Notes: generated by a model from the letters alone, not told the origin. Shown: positions 19,540 through 29,217, counted from the first letter of the stretch. The stretch is DNA of 64,000 nt from Streptohalobacillus salinus (GCF_003201605.1 NZ_QJJR01000007.1:1-64000), one strand, 5' to 3'. Made by a program: numbers and translations.

Positions 19540-20575
19540 TTACTCTCCCTTCTTTATGTGTTCAAAAAGCAAACGTGCACCTTGCATCACGATCGGTACC
19601 CACCGCCAGGATGAACACTAGCTCCAACCGCATACAACCCTTTAATCATGGAGTGAATAATCTGCGGACGAAACGCGCCTGACCGATTCAACAGTGGCTT
19701 AACACCAAAGCTTCCGCCTAGATAGAGTCCTTCTGATGCAGTGTCACGTGGCGTACGGACAGGTTTCTATTCAATATGTTGACGTAAATTCGGTAACACG
19801 GTCGCTTCTACACGAGCTATTTGCCCTTCGATAAATGCACTTAACACCTCTTCAGAAACGGTCAAATCATTTGGCACGAGCATATATAAGATGCTTTTTC
19901 CTGCCGGTTGCGTCCGTTTCATCTATTTAACTGGGATCTAACAAATACATCATTACACAGCCCGTCGAAGGCTGATAAATTTTATCGGGAACTTTCGTAT
20001 CCTTAATTAAATCATTAAGGGTCGGGTAATCACCATTATAGATTACTTTATCATACTTTTCTATTCCCGTAACGGTTTTAATCCCTTTTACCTCTTGATT
20101 TCCCACAATGATTTCTTCGCCTTTCACGTACTTGTTAATCTCTACCCGATAGGACAAAGGAGCGCTTCACCGATAGATAAAGTCTGTAAACTATACGCAT
20201 CACACAAGCGTGGATCGGTAAAAAACGAGACAGATAGTCAGTAACCGTTCGATATGAAGTTGTTGATCTTCGTTACCGTACTTCCGAAACCCTGTGCCCT
20301 CAGGGTAATAGAAGTCATATAAAGGATCGACAGCCATTAGCTCGATATCTGCCATATCAAACCCTGTCTGTGCTAATGCTTCTTTAAATAACGCTGGTAG
20401 AAGCACAATGGTCGTTCCTTAGTCAATCGTATGCGAGCGGTTTGTTTGATAGGTTAATCGACCATCTCATTCGTCTTCTTTTTCATACAGACTAACCTTC
20501 CTGACTTCCCTAGCAATAAAGAAACCGTTAACCCCCAATACCTCCTCCAACCATTGCAATTGACACGATATCCAT
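19540..20575 (-). pseudogene. Decayed crtN-like diapophytoene desaturase
   Basis: Translating the minus strand in shifting frames gives clear pieces of a CrtN-type FAD desaturase in order: the N-terminal dinucleotide fold (VGGGIGGLTVSLLL, then VSLYEKED), TIVLLPALFKEALAQTGF, FFTDPRLCDAYSLQTLSIG, YDKVIYNGDYPTLNDL, APAGKSILYMLVP (frame restored), and the C-terminal SFGVKPLLNRSGAFRPQ and ASVHPGGGYPIVMQGAR. They are broken by at least four frameshifts, in-frame stops (for example TAG at 19767-19769), and internal deletions. About 1.04 kb remains of an expected 1.5 kb. The C-terminal FG..P.L..S...RPQ block is closer to staphylococcal CrtN than to the intact neighbour. Confidence 0.88.
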
Positions 20576-20620
20576 GCTCTCTCCAAACGCACCGTCACAT
20601 TTTCAAACAGTGCACTTCAT

Positions 20621-22111
20621 TTAATCTCTGATCACATATTGTTGATCAAGTAATTGTTGACTAATAATTGCTGATTGATAAATGGTTGGTAAACCACTCC
20701 CAGGATGCGTCCCACCACCAACAATAAAGCAGTGATCAAATTCTTCAAATTTATTATGTGGCCTAAAGGATAACATTTGTGGCAAGTGATGCGATAAGTT
20801 AAATGTCGCCCCTTTATAAACGTTGTAGTCTTGTTCCCAATCGAGGGGTGTAACAATCTTTTCCACCTCAATGTGTTCCCGCAAATCTGTTAGTCCATCG
20901 ATAGCTTCTAATTTATCAAGGACTTTTTCACGAAAACGAGCTGATTCTACTTCCCAGTCAATGTCTGCCTTTAAGTTCGGTGCAGGGACCAATACATATA
21001 AAGCTGATTTCCCTGCCGGTGCCATTGTTTTATCAAGCTTGGACGGGTTATGGAGATAGAATGAGAAATCATCAGTAAGGCGTCCACCCGAAGTAACATC
21101 TTTAACGTTTTGTTCATAGTCATCCGCAAACACAACCATGTGATGCGGTAAATCAAGCGGTTTATCGACACCAAGGTACAACATGTACGTTGAGAGCGAT
21201 AATCCCTTTTGCTCAAGTTTCTTTTTCTTATAGCGCTTTAAGTGTTTCTGATCAACAAGACGACTCATTGCATAACTGAAATCCGCATTGATCACGATAT
21301 CATCAGCAAAATGTTTGTCGCCTGTCTCAGTCCGAATCCCAACTGCCTGTTTGTTTTCGATCAAGATTTTTTCTACAGGTGTATTTAGATAAATGTTTCC
21401 TCCGAGTTCTCCAATCACTTCAGCCATCGCCTCAGAAACTTTATGTACACCACCTGTCGGGTGAAAAAGTCCTTGTGCATGTTCCAAGAATGATAAAATA
21501 GTAAACGTGCCCGGACACTCCCAAGCGGACATCCCTAAATACTTTGATTGAAATGAAAAAGCATATTTTAGTCGTTCATCGGTAAAGTATTTCGATAATC
21601 TTCCGTAGACCGTATCTAAGGCGTTTAAGTGTGGTAACGCTCGGAATGTCGCATTGGAGAAGTAATCTTTATATGTTGCAAAAGGTTTTTTCAATAATTC
21701 TGATACAACCTCAAACTTTTTGCCTTCCTTATCTAAAAAGCGGCGGTAACCTTCACCATTACCTGGAAATAAACGCTCAATTTCTTGATACGTTTGTTCG
21801 TGATTTCGACTTGGCCGGAAGTAAACATCACCAAACTTTAAAGTGTATAACGGATTAAGCTCTGTCATCTCTATATAATCCTCTATTTTACGCCCACTAT
21901 TTTCAAATACTTCTTTGAGTACCGATGGCATCATATAAAAGGTGGGCCCTAGGTCAAACTTAAACGCACCTATGTTGAGCCCAGATGTTCGTCCCCCAAC
22001 ACGCGATTGTTTTTCATACACATCGACTTGATACCCTTTATACAATAATTGCATTGCTATTGCTAAACCACCCGGTCCTGCACCTACCACGATTACGCGT
22101 TTATTCATCAT
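20621..22111 (-). CDS. crtN: CrtN/CrtP-family carotenoid desaturase or oxidase
   Basis: An intact 496-residue FAD amine-oxidase-type carotenoid enzyme. The FAD motif VIVVGAGPGGLAIAM starts at residue 5; RVGGRTSG, FDLGPTFYMMP and the C-terminal FIVGGGTHPGSGLPTIYQSA are conserved in the family. It may be a 4,4'-diapophytoene desaturase or the related diaponeurosporene oxygenase; sequence alone does not settle it. TTGGAGG precedes two adjacent ATGs. It is divergent from the CarH/LitR-like gene and is the first gene of a transcript through the pseudogene, crtM and fni. Confidence 0.88.
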   Translation of the reverse strand: MMNKRVIVVGAGPGGLAIAMQLLYKGYQVDVYEKQSRVGGRTSGLNIGAFKFDLGPTFYMMPSVLKEVFENSGRKIEDYIEMTELNPLYTLKFGDVYFRPSRNHEQTYQEIERLFPGNGEGYRRFLDKEGKKFEVVSELLKKPFATYKDYFSNATFRALPHLNALDTVYGRLSKYFTDERLKYAFSFQSKYLGMSAWECPGTFTILSFLEHAQGLFHPTGGVHKVSEAMAEVIGELGGNIYLNTPVEKILIENKQAVGIRTETGDKHFADDIVINADFSYAMSRLVDQKHLKRYKKKKLEQKGLSLSTYMLYLGVDKPLDLPHHMVVFADDYEQNVKDVTSGGRLTDDFSFYLHNPSKLDKTMAPAGKSALYVLVPAPNLKADIDWEVESARFREKVLDKLEAIDGLTDLREHIEVEKIVTPLDWEQDYNVYKGATFNLSHHLPQMLSFRPHNKFEEFDHCFIVGGGTHPGSGLPTIYQSAIISQQLLDQQYVIRD

Positions 22112-22191
22112 TTATTCCTCCAATTCATTCTGTACTATGTATAACTTAAAAGTTAAAACGTGACATTTTTCTTGTTTTATTATATAATTTT

Positions 22192-22213
22192 TGTATAACT
22201 TTTGTATAGAAAA
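22192..22213. promoter_or_regulatory. Tandem 11-base repeats TGTATAnnnnn in the crtN promoter
   Basis: TGTATAACTTT and TGTATAGAAAA lie exactly 11 bases apart, and a third TGTATAACTT is at 22138-22147. CarH/CarA-type regulators are known to bind 11-base direct repeats over the target promoter. The repeats overlap or flank a minus-strand TATAAT-like element at about 22180-22185, so repression of crtN by the divergent regulator is plausible. Confidence 0.5.
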
Positions 22214-22390
22214 ATGTTTTATTTTTTTATTCTTTTCAAATCAGTCGAGAAAAACAAGCATTTAGAATAACTTTTCCTTATCACTTTAAATAAAAACGCC
22301 TAAAACCATTAACAATCTTTAGTAATATCGTTATAATAAATAGCAACCAATACGAACGATTAATCGTCTTAACTTACAGGAGGTGCGTCC

Positions 22391-23254
22391 ATGTACGGTA
22401 TCCAAAAAGTTTCTGAATTAACGGGGGTTTCACCCATCACACTTCGCGCTTGGGAAAATCGCTATGGCATCATTAAACCAGATCGAACGGATGGCGGTAC
22501 GCGGATATACTCAGAACAAGACATCGAGAAGTTAAACTGGGTTATTCAGCAAAAAAATGATAAAGCCATATCAATTAAACAAGCGATGCAACTCCTCAAA
22601 GATAGAGAGAAGCGCGAGCAAAAGAACCAATTAAACCCTAACAACTATGATTGGTATATCGACAAAATTTATTTAACCCTAAAAAACCACTACATGGATG
22701 AAGCGACAAATTACATTGACTTTCTCGTTGACACATTGGGCCATGAACAAACGTTTCACGATTTCTTTATTCCTGTCTTAACAAAAATCGGCTTGTCATG
22801 GGAAAACGATGATTTATCCGTTGCAGAAGAACACTTTATGAGTCACTATATTCAGCAGCGGATTGCAGAATACTTTTACCAACTAGAAGTTAAACAACCA
22901 AAACAAACAGCAATTGCTGTCTGCCCCACCGATGAAATGCACCAGATTGGCTTATTGCTTTTTTCTATTTTTTTGAAGAAACAAGGGATTAACGTGTTAT
23001 TCATTGGAGAAAACACCCCAGCGGATTCGTTGATTGATTTAATCAATAAGCGCAATATTAATTTATTAGCTGCCTCGTTTACGTTAGCTTCAAGTATCAA
23101 TCAACTTACTAACTTGATTGATACAGTCCGAGAGGCTGCACCTAACCTGGACATTGTGATTGGTGGTCAAAACTTACAACTCTTACCCGAAGACTATCAG
23201 CGCTATCAAATCGGTCATACTGTTGCCGCATGGAAAGAGTGGCTTAATCATTAA
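22391..23254 (+). CDS. litR: MerR-type regulator with cobalamin-binding domain (CarH/LitR-like photoreceptor)
   Basis: 287 residues. An N-terminal MerR winged helix (residues 3-70, VSELTGVSPITLRAWENRYG), a helical bundle (about 85-165) and a B12-binding Rossmann domain (about 172-285). The bundle has W137, V144, E147 and H148, the W-x6-V-x2-E-H set that in Thermus CarH holds the adenosyl group. The B12 domain has the loop DEMHQIG with H184 as likely lower axial ligand and VIGGQNL. The residue after the Trp is Glu137+1, where Thermus CarH has the His that binds cobalt after light. Divergent from crtN, so it probably represses it in the dark. AAGGAGGTG... ribosome site. Confidence 0.88.
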   Translation: MYGIQKVSELTGVSPITLRAWENRYGIIKPDRTDGGTRIYSEQDIEKLNWVIQQKNDKAISIKQAMQLLKDREKREQKNQLNPNNYDWYIDKIYLTLKNHYMDEATNYIDFLVDTLGHEQTFHDFFIPVLTKIGLSWENDDLSVAEEHFMSHYIQQRIAEYFYQLEVKQPKQTAIAVCPTDEMHQIGLLLFSIFLKKQGINVLFIGENTPADSLIDLINKRNINLLAASFTLASSINQLTNLIDTVREAAPNLDIVIGGQNLQLLPEDYQRYQIGHTVAAWKEWLNH

Positions 23255-23260
23255 CGACAG

Positions 23261-23293
23261 AGAAGCGAAGAGAATCTATTCTCTTCGCTTTTG
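23261..23293 (+). terminator. Terminator of the CarH/LitR-like gene
   Basis: AGAAGCGAAGAGAAT / ATTCTCTTCGCTTTTG, a perfect stem with a two-base loop followed by TTTTG. Confidence 0.85.
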
Positions 23294-23448
23294 TATATTA
23301 CTCATTGCATCTACTCAACATAGTCTACCTAATAGAACAGGGACAACCACCTCTACCCTAGGGGCGTTACACATGCAAGCATCCACCGAAAAGTGATACA
23401 CTAGCGTTACTGAAACGATAACTATCTATGAATTGGAGCGAGTATATT

Positions 23449-24690
23449 ATGAGAGAAGCTTTACTGGAACGATTTATATCTTACGTCACGATTGATACGC
23501 AGTCAGACGAGACAAGTCCAACCACACCTTCAACAAAAAAACAGTGGGATTTACTTCATCGCTTGCATGCTGAATTAGAAGCGATTGGTATGAGCGAGGT
23601 ATCTATTGATGCATCCGGCTATTTGATGGCCACTTTAGCAGCCAACACAACCGCGAAGGTCCCAACGATCGGTTTCTTAGCACACGTAGATACGGCCACT
23701 GATTTAACAGGAACAAATGTCCAGCCACAAGTCATTGAAAACTATGACGGGACAGATATCACCCTAAACACACTTAAAAACATCGTCCTTAAGACGTCAG
23801 AGTATCCTAACTTAAATCATTACCATGGGCATACGTTAATTACGACAGATGGCACTACCTTACTTGGGGCTGATAATAAAGCTGGCATTGCGGAAATCAT
23901 GACCGCAATGGCTTATTTAATTGAACATCCTGAAATCAAACACGGAAAAATCCGTGTTGGGTTTACGCCTGACGAAGAAATTGGTAGGGGCCCACATCAT
24001 TTTGATGTTGAGCGCTTTGGTTGTGATTATGCTTACACTGTTGATGGGGGACCACTTGGCGAATTACAGTATGAAAGCTTTAATGCTGCGCACAGTAAAG
24101 TAACCATTCACGGCAATAACGTTCACCCTGGAACAGCAAAAAACAAAATGGTTCACGCAACAAAACTGGCAATGGCTTTTCATGACCGGTTACCGAAAGC
24201 TGAAGCTCCCGAATTCACAGAAAAGCATCAAGGCTTTTATCATCTGTTAGATTTTCACGGTGATGTTGAAACAGCAACCTTAGATTACATTATTCGTGAC
24301 CATGATAAAGTTGGCTTTCTTAATCGAAAAAAATACATTGATAATGTTGTCCATGAATTCAAACAAAAATACGGGGAAAACCGGATTGAAATTAAAACGA
24401 CAGATCAATATTACAATATGAAGGATAAAATAGCGCCTGTTTTCCACATTGTCGAGATTGCCAAAGCGGCGATGATTCGTCAAGGGATTACACCAATCAT
24501 AGAACCGATTCGCGGAGGAACTGATGGTGCTCAACTTTCATATATGGGCTTACCAACGCCTAATTTATTTACGGGGGGCGAGAATTTCCATGGGAAATTC
24601 GAGTTTGCTTCACTCGATGATATGGAGAAATCTGTTCAGACGATTTGTTTAATTTGTCAGATGTATGCAGAAACAGAGGGTCATGCATGA
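23449..24690 (+). CDS. pepT: Peptidase T (tripeptide aminopeptidase)
   Basis: A zinc M20B aminopeptidase that cleaves the N-terminal residue of tripeptides. Metal-ligand motifs: [17 protein letters not shown] and the catalytic DEEIGRG. The open frame can extend seven codons upstream, but the GGAG ten bases ahead of the inner ATG and the usual N-terminus ([15 protein letters not shown]) place the start at 23449, giving 413 residues. The next gene overlaps it by four bases (ATGA). Confidence 0.95.
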   Translation: MREALLERFISYVTIDTQSDETSPTTPSTKKQWDLLHRLHAELEAIGMSEVSIDASGYLMATLAANTTAKVPTIGFLAHVDTATDLTGTNVQPQVIENYDGTDITLNTLKNIVLKTSEYPNLNHYHGHTLITTDGTTLLGADNKAGIAEIMTAMAYLIEHPEIKHGKIRVGFTPDEEIGRGPHHFDVERFGCDYAYTVDGGPLGELQYESFNAAHSKVTIHGNNVHPGTAKNKMVHATKLAMAFHDRLPKAEAPEFTEKHQGFYHLLDFHGDVETATLDYIIRDHDKVGFLNRKKYIDNVVHEFKQKYGENRIEIKTTDQYYNMKDKIAPVFHIVEIAKAAMIRQGITPIIEPIRGGTDGAQLSYMGLPTPNLFTGGENFHGKFEFASLDDMEKSVQTICLICQMYAETEGHA

Positions 24691-25364
24691 GGAATAATTT
24701 AGTAAAGTGGATGAAAGCCAATCAGATACTGCTTTGGATGTTCTTAAGTTTTAGTTTACTGTTCGTCGCAGGTTATATTTTCATTGAGCTCGCCGAAGAG
24801 GTTTTAGAAAACGAACAATTCATGATTGATCATCAATTCCAGCAATGGTTAAGTTTTGAGCCGAATTCTACCGTTCATCACTTGTTTCAATACATTACTG
24901 AACTTGGTTCGATTTGGTTTTTAATGCTGGCATCTACAATTGCTGTCGTGGTTCTCTACCTCGTCTATCGTGAACGTTATTTAATTAGTATTTTTATGAT
25001 TAATATGGCCGGGACATCCTTACTTACTTTATTACTAAAGCAAGTCTTTCAACGCGACCGACCGCAGATTATTGATGCCGTTGATGGTGTCGGTTACAGT
25101 TTCCCGAGTGGACATGCTACTGGCGCAATGGCTTTTTATGGGTTTTTAGCCTTTATTATCTTACAAAGTCAGCTAAGACAGTCACTTAAATTCTTTATTA
25201 CCACTTGCCTCGTCATCATTATCGGACTTGTCTTAATGAGTCGTGTGATTCTAGACGTCCACTATTTTACAGACATTGTGGCCGGTGGACTACTTAGCTT
25301 CGGTTGGCTTCAAGCCTCCATCCTGTCCATCTATTATTTACGTCACAAAAGCCGATCGTCTTAA
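24687..25364 (+). CDS. PAP2-family membrane phosphatase
   Basis: A 225-residue integral membrane lipid phosphatase. The three PAP2 motifs are all present: [18 protein letters not shown] and [14 protein letters not shown]. About five to six membrane segments. Likely acts on undecaprenyl diphosphate or phosphatidylglycerol phosphate; which is not visible. The ATG overlaps the pepT stop as ATGA, so it is co-translated. The longer open frame upstream lies inside pepT and is not used. Confidence 0.9.
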   Translation: MRNNLVKWMKANQILLWMFLSFSLLFVAGYIFIELAEEVLENEQFMIDHQFQQWLSFEPNSTVHHLFQYITELGSIWFLMLASTIAVVVLYLVYRERYLISIFMINMAGTSLLTLLLKQVFQRDRPQIIDAVDGVGYSFPSGHATGAMAFYGFLAFIILQSQLRQSLKFFITTCLVIIIGLVLMSRVILDVHYFTDIVAGGLLSFGWLQASILSIYYLRHKSRSS

Positions 25365-25393
25365 AAGCCTTACCTTTAATTTTAATTACTCAT

Positions 25394-25427
25394 GCAAAAA
25401 ACCAGTGCGTCAGCGCACTGGTTTTTG
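25394..25427. terminator. Bidirectional terminator after the PAP2 gene
   Basis: AAAAAACCAGTGCG / CGCACTGGTTTTT with a four-base loop and U-tracts both ways. Confidence 0.9.
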
Positions 25428-25477
25428 CGATATCTATTTCGTTTCTCTTTAAAAGAACGTGGTGATTGATTCACTAA

Positions 25478-25628
25478 TTAAAGAATATAATTAATAATAA
25501 ACCAGAGAATCCCAAAGAAAATCACCAGGATAGTGCCATATTTGATCACAGCTACGCCAACTTTACTGGCATCTGATTTTTTCTCGTGCTTTGTTACTTC
25601 AACATCTTTATCTTGAACCCTATCGCAT
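25478..25628 (-). pseudogene. Frameshifted small membrane protein gene
   Basis: A minus-strand open frame ends at TAA (25478-25480) and encodes a charged N-terminal part (VQDKDVEVTKHEKKSDASK) followed by one hydrophobic helix (GTILVIFFGILWFIINYIL). No start codon is in that frame. An ATG with an upstream AAAAGGAG sits in another frame three codons away from it (25626-25628), and one base removed would join them as M-R-x-V-Q-D-K. It looks like a roughly 50-residue single-pass protein gene hit by a one-base insertion, or a sequencing error. Confidence 0.45.
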
Positions 25629-25726
25629 TCTCCTTTTTATACGCGCATGTTAACTAACGCTTCCACGTCTGTACATAATGTAAACATATTGAGGAAGAAA
25701 CGCGACTTTGTACATGGGAGGGAAAC

Positions 25727-26257
25727 TCATTCAATTAATTCTTCATCCACTGAAAAATATTCAATTTGTCGATCTAATGCTTGAATACGCATCAAGGCTT
25801 CTTCATGACTTATTTTACGATAATGATGATGTCCACCTACTTCTTCTACTTTGGTATCTGCTTGATGGATACACTCCTGCAGTGGCGTTAGCCGGAGTTC
25901 TCCTTCCGGTAAATAAGAATCGGTGTGAAGCAAGACCGCTAAAGCAATTGCTTTAGCTTTTTTCGGATCTTCTCCGAGACGAATCAGTAGCTTGTGCGCG
26001 CGTTCCGCACCTTTTATGGCATGAATATCGTTATCTTTGTAGAGTTGATAATCCCACTTCCCGTCACGATACCACTCGTAGTGACCAATGTCATGTAAAA
26101 ATCCTGCCTTCGTAGCAAGATCAGGATCAACCTGATAATCCTCAGCTATTTCCAGGGCGCTCTCTGCAACATCTATCGCATGTGCCATACCAGAACGATT
26201 CACATACTTCTGCACAATATGGTGATGATACAAGTCTTCTAGTTTCACATTTCGCAT
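25727..26257 (-). CDS. HD-domain hydrolase
   Basis: A 176-residue HD-superfamily protein. The motif order H...HD...D is seen in MAHAIDVAESALE, AGFLHDIGHYEWY and LHTDSYLPEG. Likely a metal-dependent phosphohydrolase acting on a nucleotide or related phosphate; the substrate is unknown. The open frame extends 14 codons upstream, but the AAAGGGGGG sits seven bases before the inner ATG (MRNVKLED), so I start there. It is a single gene, with the broken small membrane gene downstream. Confidence 0.85.
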   Translation of the reverse strand: MRNVKLEDLYHHHIVQKYVNRSGMAHAIDVAESALEIAEDYQVDPDLATKAGFLHDIGHYEWYRDGKWDYQLYKDNDIHAIKGAERAHKLLIRLGEDPKKAKAIALAVLLHTDSYLPEGELRLTPLQECIHQADTKVEEVGGHHHYRKISHEEALMRIQALDRQIEYFSVDEELIE

Positions 26258-26486
26258 ATGAACGCCCCCCTTTGTTATTTTTGTTTTATACCGTACCATG
26301 ATTTCTCTATATTATCAAGTTACCTAACCATTCCCGCTTCTTAACGATTAGAAACGTTTCGCTCCTTCGTTCACGTGTCCATCAAAAGAAGAAAATCCCA
26401 ATCAGAGAAGTAACCTTTATCCTGCTATGACCGTTGTCCAGTTAGCTCACACTTAAGCAGCTGACGGCTGGCTTGTCCCTAGCCAA
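26258..26486. other. Spacer between HD-protein and ROK kinase genes
   Basis: No coding potential seen on either strand. It should contain the promoter of the minus-strand HD gene near its left end; no other motif stands out. Confidence 0.5.
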
Positions 26487-26520
26487 AAAGCTCTGAACCT
26501 TTAAAAGCGTTCAGAGCTTT
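26487..26520 (-). terminator. Terminator of the ROK kinase gene
   Basis: AAAGCTCTGAAC / GTTCAGAGCTTT perfect arms with a ten-base loop, followed by TTTTTGGC on the minus strand. It lies about 110 bases after the stop codon. Confidence 0.8.
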
Positions 26521-26629
26521 ACTGCGTTTGCAAGCGTTTAACGTCTACATGCTTTGCGAATGACTGTCATTCCTTCGCACATATGTGTGTGCTTGAAACG
26601 GGACACTTCTCTCAGCGTTGCGTCATACC

Positions 26630-27514
26630 TTACACAGAATATTTTAAGATATGGTGGTACAGTGCCCCGTAAAGGTTCGCTGCACTTCTAAAGTGGCAGG
26701 TAACGAGTTTCGGTGAGGCAACATGTTTAGGATTCGCATTTTTCAAGCGTATCATTGCTTGCTCAAGCCGTTCTAAAAAAACAGGCTGGACGCTGATCCC
26801 CCCACCAATGGCGAACACCTCTGGATCAAGAATGTATTGGAGATTAAAAATTTGCGTCGCTAACCGTTCACAAAACTGATCAAAAATTGCTAATGCTTCT
26901 TCATCTTGGTTGCTAATATACTTAAAAACTCCGATGCCGTCATCTTCATCTAATCCTTTAAGTTGAGCAATCGCATTAACCATCTTTGAGGCTGAAATTG
27001 TTTCAGCAACAAAGTTAGCCTGCCTAGTATCAGGATTAACGTGCGTCATTACGTAACTGACTTCGCCCGCTTCTAAATGCGCCCCTCGATATAGCGCGCC
27101 ATTAATAATTACCCCACCGCCTAGACCGGTGCCAATGACGAGAACGACACTATTTTTATGACCTTTAACACTTCCTTGCCAAAGCTCGGCAAGCGCTGCA
27201 CACTTTGCATCATTTTCAATTGAGACATGAACACCTGTTTTCTCCCCTAAACGCTTTTCAAGATTGACTTCATGTAAATAGGTTAGTGCTCCGCCGTGAT
27301 AAACCATGCCCGTATCGACATCAATGGTACCCGGACAACTGATCGCAATCCCTTGAACCATTGGTTGTAGTTGATACACATCATACATACGATCAATTAA
27401 CGTTTCAGTTGATTCATAAGGTGTTTTAAATTTACCCGCTTCTATTTCGTTACCTTCTAATGTCATATAAGTATACTTCACAAATGTTCCACCAATATCG
27501 AAGACTAAATACAT
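26630..27514 (-). CDS. ROK-family sugar kinase
   Basis: 294 residues. The ATP-binding FDIGGTFVKYT is at the N-terminus; catalytic IENDAKCAALAELW; GTGLGGGVIING for phosphate binding. The zinc motif CxCGxxGC typical of glucokinase-type ROK proteins is absent, as in the BglK-like subgroup, so glucose is not a safe guess; a beta-glucoside or other hexose kinase role is possible. The inner ATG, with CGGAG seven bases ahead, was chosen over one six codons upstream. Alone, divergent from nothing obvious. Confidence 0.85.
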   Translation of the reverse strand: MYLVFDIGGTFVKYTYMTLEGNEIEAGKFKTPYESTETLIDRMYDVYQLQPMVQGIAISCPGTIDVDTGMVYHGGALTYLHEVNLEKRLGEKTGVHVSIENDAKCAALAELWQGSVKGHKNSVVLVIGTGLGGGVIINGALYRGAHLEAGEVSYVMTHVNPDTRQANFVAETISASKMVNAIAQLKGLDEDDGIGVFKYISNQDEEALAIFDQFCERLATQIFNLQYILDPEVFAIGGGISVQPVFLERLEQAMIRLKNANPKHVASPKLVTCHFRSAANLYGALYHHILKYSV

Positions 27515-27606
27515 CCTGCCACTCCGTTCCAATCCATTTTCTTCTTATTATACGGGTAAATCAATCGCTTTCATAGCGAGATTGAAAATTTCCATCTATA
27601 TCATTT

Positions 27607-29217
27607 TTAATTTTCGCGAATATCGCGTTTCATAAAACCTAGTGCTCCTACTGAATAAAAGATAAGCGCCAATCCACTAACTAAGATCAGTGGCAAAAGC
27701 TGAAAGCTATCAACAGGAAGTTCTGGAATATGATTGAATGGCGATAACCTCATCACAACCGTTGGCAACTCTAATAAATCACCTAAATAGATAGTAATAA
27801 AACTAAACAATAAATAAAACCAGCTAAATCCTTCCCACTTTCCTTTCAACCCATAAATCATGACCATCACACTGAGTACTAACCAGATGGCAGGCAAGTA
27901 AACCAATTGCGCTTTAACTAGTGTCATAAAGCTAATTGATACATCAATTACACTAACACCAATACCTGCTAGACTGACAATCCCGAGCACTAACATGACG
28001 ATGCTCGTTATAAAGCCTAGGCTAACATAAGTGATGAACACCTTTAATCGTGAAATGGGTCGAGCTAAGAGGTGATCGAGTCTGCCAAATCGTTCTTCTG
28101 TTTTAATCCGATGGAAAACCATCAACGCAGGTATCGTTGAAATAATTGCCATGATTTTCATCAAGATAGAGATGAACTGCTCCGTTATACTATAGGTCTC
28201 TGTGTTGCCAATGATTTGCATAATCGCTTCATTCTCTGTCAGAAATCCTTCTAAATCACCGAGAACTGAACCGTAGCTTAAACCAATTAACACCATTCCC
28301 ACTGCCCATGACCATAACGGAACCTTCTGTAAATTCAGCGCTAGTCCCGGTAAGGTTTTCAACAAATTGGAGGCTTCTGCTTTCCCTGCACGATCAGGAA
28401 GCAAACCACTGCCTAAGTCTCGCCGTGCCCGAAGCGAAAGACTTATCACAATAATCACATCACTAAGTGCTAAAATGACAAGACTTGGCCAAAAATAATT
28501 ATTTACATATGCTTGTGTTTCTAATAATAAACCAAGCGGTGATAAGACTGACAATATGTTATCTCCTGCATCCCCGACTGCTCGGATGATATAACTGACA
28601 CCTAGTACTAGATAAGCGAGCATCATCGCCCCGCGTTGGTTATTGCTTAGCTGCGCTGTTAATAAGGTCACAGCACCAAAAAAGATACCGACCGCAAACA
28701 GTGCCGTTCCATAAGCTAGTGAGCCGATCAAATCAATCGAATCAATATTAAATAGTGCTAAACCAAAAGCAGTTATAAGTCCAAGAATCAGATTTGATAC
28801 CACCAGAATTACAACGGTCGCAAAGCTCGGCGACAAACGACCAATTGGTAAAGCCAGTAGCATTTCTAATTGATTATTCTCTTCATCTGCGCGTGTTAAA
28901 CGAATCACGAGTAGAATTGACATAATTGCAACCACTACCATTGTCATCAGTAACATTTGATGGCTCAACATTGCTCCGTTCGTGTAATTATCTAGTCCGA
29001 ATCCTCGGCCAATCAATGCCTTCATCGCTGGATTCTCCATCGTCTCTGCCATCATTTGACGTTCTTCTTTTGATTGATAGAGGCCAGAAAAAGCGAGGGC
29101 GACCGCTAAAGTGACCGCAACAATATTAATAATCCATACCGGTAATTTTACACGTTCTCGCTTTAAATAAAATCGAATCAGTTTATTCGCCTGATAAAAC
29201 GATTGCTTCCGCATCAT
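27607..29217 (-). CDS. ABC-2-type exporter permease (12-segment, antibiotic-export type)
   Basis: 536 residues with about twelve membrane segments in two repeated halves, each opening with a polybasic cytoplasmic part then the ABC-2-type segment. The conserved RLTRADEENNQLEMLLALPIG and RIKTEERFGRLDHLLARPIS stretches in the two halves show the internal duplication. Its start follows the ATPase stop directly. With that ATPase and the TetR upstream it forms a TetR-ABC exporter operon, by family likely for a drug or toxic lipid-like compound. Confidence 0.85.
   Translation of the reverse strand: MMRKQSFYQANKLIRFYLKRERVKLPVWIINIVAVTLAVALAFSGLYQSKEERQMMAETMENPAMKALIGRGFGLDNYTNGAMLSHQMLLMTMVVVAIMSILLVIRLTRADEENNQLEMLLALPIGRLSPSFATVVILVVSNLILGLITAFGLALFNIDSIDLIGSLAYGTALFAVGIFFGAVTLLTAQLSNNQRGAMMLAYLVLGVSYIIRAVGDAGDNILSVLSPLGLLLETQAYVNNYFWPSLVILALSDVIIVISLSLRARRDLGSGLLPDRAGKAEASNLLKTLPGLALNLQKVPLWSWAVGMVLIGLSYGSVLGDLEGFLTENEAIMQIIGNTETYSITEQFISILMKIMAIISTIPALMVFHRIKTEERFGRLDHLLARPISRLKVFITYVSLGFITSIVMLVLGIVSLAGIGVSVIDVSISFMTLVKAQLVYLPAIWLVLSVMVMIYGLKGKWEGFSWFYLLFSFITIYLGDLLELPTVVMRLSPFNHIPELPVDSFQLLPLILVSGLALIFYSVGALGFMKRDIREN

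Noticed and set aside
19927-20406. Two short minus-strand open frames (19927-20157 and 20200-20406) as separate small genes
   Set aside because: Both align in order with CrtN regions and are joined by frameshifts, so they are pieces of the pseudogene.
24645-24686. Longer N-terminus for the PAP2 phosphatase
   Set aside because: It lies within pepT, has no ribosome site, and the ATGA overlap gives a better start.
26630-27514. Calling the ROK protein a glucokinase
   Set aside because: It lacks the CxCGxxGC zinc motif usual for that group, so only the family is assigned.
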